DNA of 19,900 nt, taken from an uncultured Collinsella sp. Its GTDB lineage: Bacteria > Actinomycetota > Coriobacteriia > Coriobacteriales > Coriobacteriaceae. The stretch spans positions 1 to 19,900 of the forward strand of contig CAAENA010000016.1 of the NCBI GenBank assembly GCA_900757205.1. The letters are read 5' to 3'. Below the pieces are notes generated by a model. It made no database searches. It was not told where the DNA came from and was given only the letters and a program-made list of their open reading frames with translations. The translations under genes and the position numbers were made by a program. Within the stretch, counting starts at the first letter, position 1. Each line of letters starts with the position of its first letter. This document shows positions 17,163-19,900 of the stretch, piece after piece.

Positions 17163-17192
17163 TTGCACAAGTCTAAAGTTTCGGGTTAATAT
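17163..17192 (+). promoter_or_regulatory. Promoter of tRNA-Pro
   Basis: TTGCAC (17163-17168) and TAATAT (17187-17192) are separated by 18 bases, close to the vegetative sigma consensus. The -10 box is about 43 bases ahead of the mature tRNA, leaving a short leader that RNase P would remove. The stretch sits in an AT-rich gap right after the coaBC stop. Confidence 0.75.
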
Positions 17193-17234
17193 ACTCCCTG
17201 TTGCGAGCGAGAGCAGAGCAACAAACAAAAGCTT

Positions 17235-17311
<77 letters not shown>

Positions 17312-17321
17312 GAAGTTTGCA

Positions 17322-17350
17322 GGTCAGGCACCTAGTGCCTGACCTTTTTT
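17322..17350 (+). terminator. Intrinsic terminator after tRNA-Pro
   Basis: GGTCAGGCAC (17322-17331) pairs perfectly with GTGCCTGACC (17335-17344) around a CTA loop, followed by six T residues. It lies 10 bases past the CCA end and ends the tRNA transcript. Confidence 0.92.
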
Positions 17351-17353
17351 GTT

Positions 17354-17369
17354 TTAAGCAATTGCTTAA
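17354..17369. repeat. 16-bp perfect palindrome
   Basis: TTAAGCAATTGCTTAA is its own reverse complement. It lies a few bases after the tRNA terminator in an AT-rich stretch. It may be an operator-like protein site or part of an insertion boundary; no gene next to it identifies a regulator. Confidence 0.5.
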
Positions 17370-17773
17370 TTTTATTTAAGAAACAGGGTGCCAAAAATCT
17401 ACCTACGCGATAGTCGCCTTTTGCGGCTACTTGCGCGTTTTGCACGCGCTTGAGCCGATTTATTAGCGCGATATGAATCTACATACGCGTAGCTGGTATG
17501 CAGCCGGGTACAGGCTGTATTTATCGCGGCGACTTACGCAGATATAGCGACTGTAACGAACAAGCGTGTCGCTGTATTTATTCCAGTAGTTCACTTGATC
17601 GGTGGACAAGTGGGCTGTTGCAACGAAACGCCAAGCGGGATGGGCTCCATACGAGGACGCCGCAGGAGTAATGGCGGGGGAGTGCGGCAAGCGCTCTGAG
17701 AGCCGCTGTGTGACCCCATGTCTCCTCAACCCGATTATTTGTGTTTCAAGCCACGAATCGGTCGAGCAATTGC
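17370..17773. other. Gene-poor stretch with short repeats and hairpins
   Basis: I find no convincing gene in these 400 bases. Visible elements are a near repeat AATCTAC(C/A)TACGCG at 17396-17409 and 17476-17489, exactly 80 bases apart; GCTGTATTTAT twice (17514-17524 and 17571-17581); a 7-bp hairpin TAGTCGC/GCGGCTA (17411-17429, one G-T pair); and GCGCG/CGCGC (17433-17449). Open frames on both strands cross the terminator at 17781 and show no family pattern. It could be decayed sequence or hold a small structured RNA. Confidence 0.5.
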
Positions 17774-17808
17774 CAAAAGAAAAGCCCTCGCAGGATTGCG
17801 AGGGCTTT
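17774..17808 (-). terminator. Intrinsic terminator, mainly for the - strand DUF6273 remnant
   Basis: AAAGCCCTCGCA (17781-17792) pairs perfectly with TGCGAGGGCTTT (17797-17808) around GGAT, a 12-bp stem. On the - strand it is followed by a T-rich run (complement of CCAAAAGA at 17773-17780). It lies 13 bases past the - strand stop codon at 17822-17824, the right place to end that gene. It might also stop + strand transcription, although no T tract follows there. Confidence 0.85.
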
Positions 17809-17821
17809 GCGCTAAAAGAGA

Positions 17822-18163
17822 TCAGAAGCAGAAAGCGGGGAGAACATAAAACGAGTCCGTCGCGCTGTAGCTGTAGCAAATACCGCCGCTTTGAACATAG
17901 CGAAAGGACGTGGAGCTGCGCGGTCTCACGGAGCGAGTCCAGTGGCTATAGCCTGATGCACCGGAATAGTTCGACCCCGTCACGCCCTTGGATTTGTAGC
18001 ACTCGTACTGGATGCCGTCGGATTGCATATCCCCGTATACTTCGGTTGCCGAGAGCAGAAAAACCTTGTCGGTCGTCGCCGAGGGGGCACCGCCCCAGTT
18101 ACCGCCAACGTTATCGGTTGTCTTTGTGACGGGTTTCACCTTTGACTGGAAGAACCTCTTGCC
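17822..18163 (-). pseudogene. 3' remnant of a DUF6273-type protein
   Basis: The open frame on the - strand reads GKRFFQSKVKPVTKTTDNVGG, then KVFLLSATEVYG, GIQYECYKSKGVTGSNYSG, HWTRSVRP and YVLPAFCF before the stop. These are the pieces of the C-terminal half of DUF6273 domains (the W(L/T)RS motif and a final GV/LPAF end), common in surface-exposed proteins of gut Actinobacteria and Firmicutes. The frame closes upstream with TAA (18164-18166) where family members continue for hundreds of residues. There is no start with a good ribosome site; GTG 18139 lies in the middle of a conserved segment. I infer a broken gene that kept its terminator. A short expressed fragment cannot be ruled out. Confidence 0.75.
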
Positions 18164-18193
18164 TTATTAAAGAAATACGCCAAATACAACGGA

Positions 18194-18199
18194 TATAAT
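18194..18199 (+). promoter_or_regulatory. -10 box ahead of the secreted small protein
   Basis: A perfect TATAAT lies 71 bases before the start codon of the secreted protein. No good -35 box is seen at 16-18 bases, so an activator or a weak basal promoter is likely. A start near 18206 would place the 17-base tandem repeat in the untranslated leader. Confidence 0.5.
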
Positions 18200-18210
18200 G
18201 CGGAAGGAGG

Positions 18211-18244
18211 CGACATCGAGTAACTATCGACATCGAGTAACTAT
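18211..18244. repeat. Tandem repeat, 2 x 17 bases, in the leader
   Basis: CGACATCGAGTAACTAT occurs twice back to back (18211-18227 and 18228-18244) with no mismatch, between the -10 box and the ribosome site of the secreted-protein gene. It may be a recent slip duplication or a double binding site. Confidence 0.85.
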
Positions 18245-18269
18245 CAAAGGCCAGATTAAGGAGCCAGCC

Positions 18270-18674
18270 ATGAAGAAATGCCTGCCCTCCATCGTCTCAG
18301 CAGCTCTTTGCCTCTCCCTTGTCATGACACCATTTGTGCCCGTTGCGGCAGCCTATGCCGACGAGGGATCTCCCGCCGAGAGCAGCGAGATCTACGTCGG
18401 AGACAACTACGACGAAAATTACGATATATCCCTTTTTGAGCGCGGACGCTGCACGGATTCATATTCCAAGGCGTGGTGCGATTCTCACGGATTTGCAAAT
18501 AACCGCACCGTCCCTCACAAGGTCAAGCTGAACGCGAAGGAGGAGGCTTGCCTGCGCGATCCCTACCTTGCTGGCACCGCTGAAGTTATCGCCGGTCTCG
18601 TGACAACCGATCCTGGCGGCGGCTTGTTTGCAACCGCAATGACATCGTACCGACTTTTCACTTGCATGTTCTGA
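18270..18674 (+). CDS. Small secreted four-cysteine protein, function unknown
   Basis: 134-aa protein with a clear Sec signal peptide: MKKC start, hydrophobic core about 5-27, and an AYA-DEG cleavage site after Ala30. The mature part is about 104 aa. Its first half is acidic and polar (DNYDENYDISLFERG); cysteines follow in RGRC, AWC and EAC, and a Gly-rich hydrophobic C-terminus (LAGTAEVIAGLVTTDPGGG) ends with a fourth cysteine in FTCMF. Two disulfides are possible. AAGGAG (18258-18263) supports the ATG; an in-frame ATG at 18198 overlaps the -10 box and was not used. I recognise no family. A three-helix membrane protein follows 12 bases later, the layout of a secreted bacteriocin or toxin with its immunity protein, which is inference only. 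Confidence 0.75.
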   Translation: MKKCLPSIVSAALCLSLVMTPFVPVAAAYADEGSPAESSEIYVGDNYDENYDISLFERGRCTDSYSKAWCDSHGFANNRTVPHKVKLNAKEEACLRDPYLAGTAEVIAGLVTTDPGGGLFATAMTSYRLFTCMF

Positions 18675-18686
18675 AAGGCAGTTGCC

Positions 18687-18926
18687 ATGCAGTCGCAAAA
18701 TCAATCGAGATACTTGACCACAATCGGCTTTGCCCTGCTTGCATTACTCTTTGCTAGCGACCTTTTGCTGAAACCGCCCAAGGAACTCGTTTCGCTTGCC
18801 ATAGCCTGCATTTCCGCCCTTTACTTTACGGCAACCCTATTCGTCGGACTAAAGGAGAGGAAAAAAGGCGCAGTCGTTGCATCTGCCGTAGGCGTGATCA
18901 TAGCCATTGCCTCATTCTTTATCTGA
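18687..18926 (+). CDS. Small three-helix membrane protein, possible immunity partner
   Basis: 79-aa protein, mostly hydrophobic, with likely membrane helices at about 10-27, 33-55 and 60-79, and a charged loop LKERKKGA between the last two. GAAAGG (18673-18678) lies 8 bases before the ATG and overlaps the stop of the secreted protein, so both are probably made from one transcript. No catalytic motif is visible. Size, topology and place fit a bacteriocin immunity protein, but small membrane proteins are common and homology could not be tested. Confidence 0.7.
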   Translation: MQSQNQSRYLTTIGFALLALLFASDLLLKPPKELVSLAIACISALYFTATLFVGLKERKKGAVVASAVGVIIAIASFFI

Positions 18927-18938
18927 CACATTGGTGAT

Positions 18939-19259
18939 CTAGGGGCGATATCGTAGAAATACGACCGGGAGAGCCGGGACCAGATTGCCCGGGTTGCCCG
19001 GTCGGCTCGCGCGACGGCGCGGCGGTTCCACAGAAAGCTCTCCGGACTTCACGCCGTTTCTGATCGCATTGTAGACAGCCATCTCGTCTTCGCAGTCGGC
19101 GAGCACGCGGTGTGCGTCGTCGTTTTGGATGTCCAGTAAATCTCGAAGGTCCTCCATGCACCAGCGTCCGAGATTTGGCCATGCGCGTTGCGTGAGCTAA
19201 TAAGTGTCGATTGCGATGTTGTAGTTAAAGTCCAAGCCAAAGCCGTCCCAGGCAGAACG
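18939..19259 (-). pseudogene. Remnant of a DnaQ-like 3'-5' exonuclease with in-frame TAG
   Basis: On the - strand one frame reads RSAWDGFGLDFNYNIAIDTY, a TAG stop (19197-19199), then LTQRAWPNLGRWCMEDL, RDLLDIQNDDAHRVLADCED and MAVYNAIRNG. This fits the second half of a DEDDh exonuclease domain: IDT followed by an LxxRxxP-type helix, and the last motif AHRVLADCED with the catalytic His and Asp. The first half with the DxETTG motif is absent, and a TAA closes the frame upstream at 19275-19277. The 72-residue frame starting at ATG 19157 is only the tail of this domain. I call it a decayed gene. An expressed fragment or TAG readthrough is unlikely. Confidence 0.7.
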
Positions 19260-19268
19260 GCTTTGTTT
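19238..19268 (+). terminator. Possible + strand terminator after the small-protein pair
   Basis: CAAAGCCGT (19238-19246) pairs with ACGGCTTTG (19257-19265) around a 10-base loop and is followed by TTTCC. It is the first hairpin with some T residues downstream of the two + strand small genes, but it is over 300 bases away and overlaps the exonuclease remnant. Confidence 0.3.
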
Positions 19269-19297
19269 CCTTGATTATCAACTTCATCCGGACACTT

Positions 19298-19333
19298 CCC
19301 GCATTCATCCGTGTGTGTACGGATGAATGCGGG
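19298..19333. repeat. 15-bp perfect inverted repeat
   Basis: CCCGCATTCATCCGT (19298-19312) pairs with ACGGATGAATGCGGG (19319-19333) around the loop GTGTGT. Neither strand has a following T tract. It lies between converging units and could be a T-less terminator, a protein site or a mobile palindrome. Confidence 0.85.
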
Positions 19334-19342
19334 GTTCAATAC

Positions 19343-19371
19343 CCCGGCGGCCTGATCGGCAGACCGCCGGG
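19343..19371 (-). terminator. GC-rich hairpin just after the - strand membrane-protein gene
   Basis: CCCGGCGG (about 19343-19350) pairs with CCGCCGGG (19364-19371), with two further pairs inside after one mismatch. It begins five bases past the stop of the - strand gene. The missing T tract makes it a weak classical terminator; with the inverted repeat at 19298-19333 it may form a double-hairpin stop. Confidence 0.45.
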
Positions 19372-19376
19372 AATTC

Positions 19377-19805
19377 TCACTCCTCGAAAAAAGCCGGCAC
19401 TCGGTTAGTCCTGCGCATCTTGAAATCGCCAGACTCGTGGGAGACGTAGAGAATGCCGTCCATCCCATCTCGTGATGCATAAGACAGGTGAACTGAACCG
19501 CAATCCGATCCATCATTGTCGAGAAGATCGAACGAATTCGGGTCGCTCGTTGCGGCCAAACGACCACTCAGACAAGAGCCATCGTCATTACAGATTTGCC
19601 ATTCCATGTCTTCGCCTGCAAGAATCGCCATAGACGGCCTGGTCGCGCCATCGTTGACATACATCCCGTCTATGCCAAACCCATTTTCAGCGCCATCGAT
19701 GAACGACTGCTCGGACCTATACCTCGCAAATGATGCACATAGCACCATTGCAAGACAAAGTACAAAGCCAACAATCGCTATCTTTGCATAGCTCTTGCCT
19801 ATCAT
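19377..19805 (-). CDS. Membrane-anchored exported protein, function unknown
   Basis: 142-aa protein with one N-terminal hydrophobic helix (about 8-30, IAIVGFVLCLAMVLCASFA) and an outside domain of about 110 residues. That domain has alternating polar and aromatic stretches (MEWQICNDDGSCLSGRL, SVHLSYASRDGMDGILYVS, FKMRRTNRVPAFFEE), the look of a small beta-barrel or sandwich. Three cysteines lie in the outside part. The ATG at 19805 has GGGAGG at 8 bases; a GTG at 19814 overlaps the ribosome site and was rejected. The start follows the stop of the upstream gene after one base (TGA C ATG), so the two are coupled. I recognise no named family. Confidence 0.7.
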   Translation of the reverse strand: MIGKSYAKIAIVGFVLCLAMVLCASFARYRSEQSFIDGAENGFGIDGMYVNDGATRPSMAILAGEDMEWQICNDDGSCLSGRLAATSDPNSFDLLDNDGSDCGSVHLSYASRDGMDGILYVSHESGDFKMRRTNRVPAFFEE

Positions 19806-19806
19806 G

Positions 19807-19900
19807 TCATTCACCTCCCTCGTATGTATCGAGGTATTCCTGCTTGAGCGTCTGCGAGGACGACTTGATCTTTTCCACGAGCGTGCCGGCCTCGATGAAG
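19807..19900 (-). CDS. C-terminal end of a gene running off the right edge
   Basis: The last 30 residues of a - strand gene enter from the right: FIEAGTLVEKIK, SSSQTLKQEY, LDTYEGGE, then TGA (19807-19809). The segment is amphipathic and helical with a Tyr/Glu-rich end. That is reminiscent of small helical type VII-secreted proteins (WXG100-like), but 30 residues cannot establish it. A TGA C ATG junction couples it to the membrane-anchored protein, so both are expected to work in one system. Confidence 0.6.
   Translation of the reverse strand, partial: FIEAGTLVEKIKSSSQTLKQEYLDTYEGGE

Noticed and set aside
17370..17600. Possible CRISPR-like array from the AATCTAC(C/A)TACGCG repeats
   Set aside because: There are only two imperfect copies 80 bases apart, with no regular repeat-spacer pattern and no cas genes.
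17463..17879. - strand open frame of 138 codons
   Set aside because: It crosses the same terminator hairpin, and its sequence around the hairpin is just the translated stem. No family pattern is seen.
17602..18129. + strand open frame of 175 codons after the tRNA
   Set aside because: It runs through the 12-bp terminator hairpin and antisense to the recognisable DUF6273 remnant, and has no domain pattern.
18198..18269. Longer N-terminus for the secreted protein from ATG 18198
   Set aside because: The ATG overlaps the TATAAT box, the extension would translate the 17-base repeats, and it would bury the signal peptide that starts at 18270.
19049..19567. - strand open frame of 172 codons overlapping the membrane-protein gene
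   Set aside because: It is out of frame with both the anchored protein and the exonuclease remnant, which have clear patterns, and it passes through two hairpins.

Overview
The window is GC-rich, densely coded and reads almost entirely on the + strand from base 75 to 17154. Gene content (ScpAB, the MEP-pathway enzyme IspH, Der, PlsY/PlsC, a radical-SAM DUF512 protein) and protein style suggest a high-GC Gram-positive gut-type actinobacterium, most likely a Collinsella-like member of the Coriobacteriia. This is inferred from gene order and protein style; no database search was possible.

Core block (1-17154). After an intrinsic terminator of an upstream unit (16-43) comes an ABC-F ATPase, a small coupled two-helix membrane protein and a site-2-type metalloprotease. 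Then follows a tight housekeeping run: scpA, scpB, an RluB/RsuA-type pseudouridine synthase, cmk, plsC, ispH, a DUF512 radical-SAM protein, der, plsY, gpsA, rpe, a class V cysteine desulfurase, a Nif3/DUF34 protein, a coiled-coil zinc-ribbon protein and coaBC. Most neighbours overlap or lie within 20 bases. The block joins chromosome condensation (ScpAB), ribosome biogenesis (RluB, Der, ABC-F), phospholipid synthesis (GpsA makes glycerol-3-phosphate, PlsY and PlsC acylate it, Cmk supplies CDP/CTP precursors), isoprenoid synthesis (IspH), sulfur mobilisation for Fe-S proteins such as IspH and DUF512, and coenzyme A synthesis for acyl metabolism.

Boundary (17155-17350). A promoter drives tRNA-Pro(GGG) with an encoded CCA end, followed by a perfect 10-bp stem terminator.

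Accessory region (17351-19900). Composition becomes more AT-rich and coding is sparse and mixed in strand. It holds a repeat-bearing non-coding stretch; a decayed 3' end of a DUF6273-type protein with its own terminator on the - strand; a + strand pair made of a secreted four-cysteine protein (134 aa) and a three-helix membrane protein (79 aa); a decayed DnaQ-like exonuclease on the - strand broken by an in-frame TAG; two strong hairpins; and a - strand membrane-anchored protein coupled to the end of another gene that runs off the right edge. Position next to a tRNA plus gene remnants fits an insertion hotspot. The secreted protein/membrane protein pair is the best candidate here for an undescribed system.
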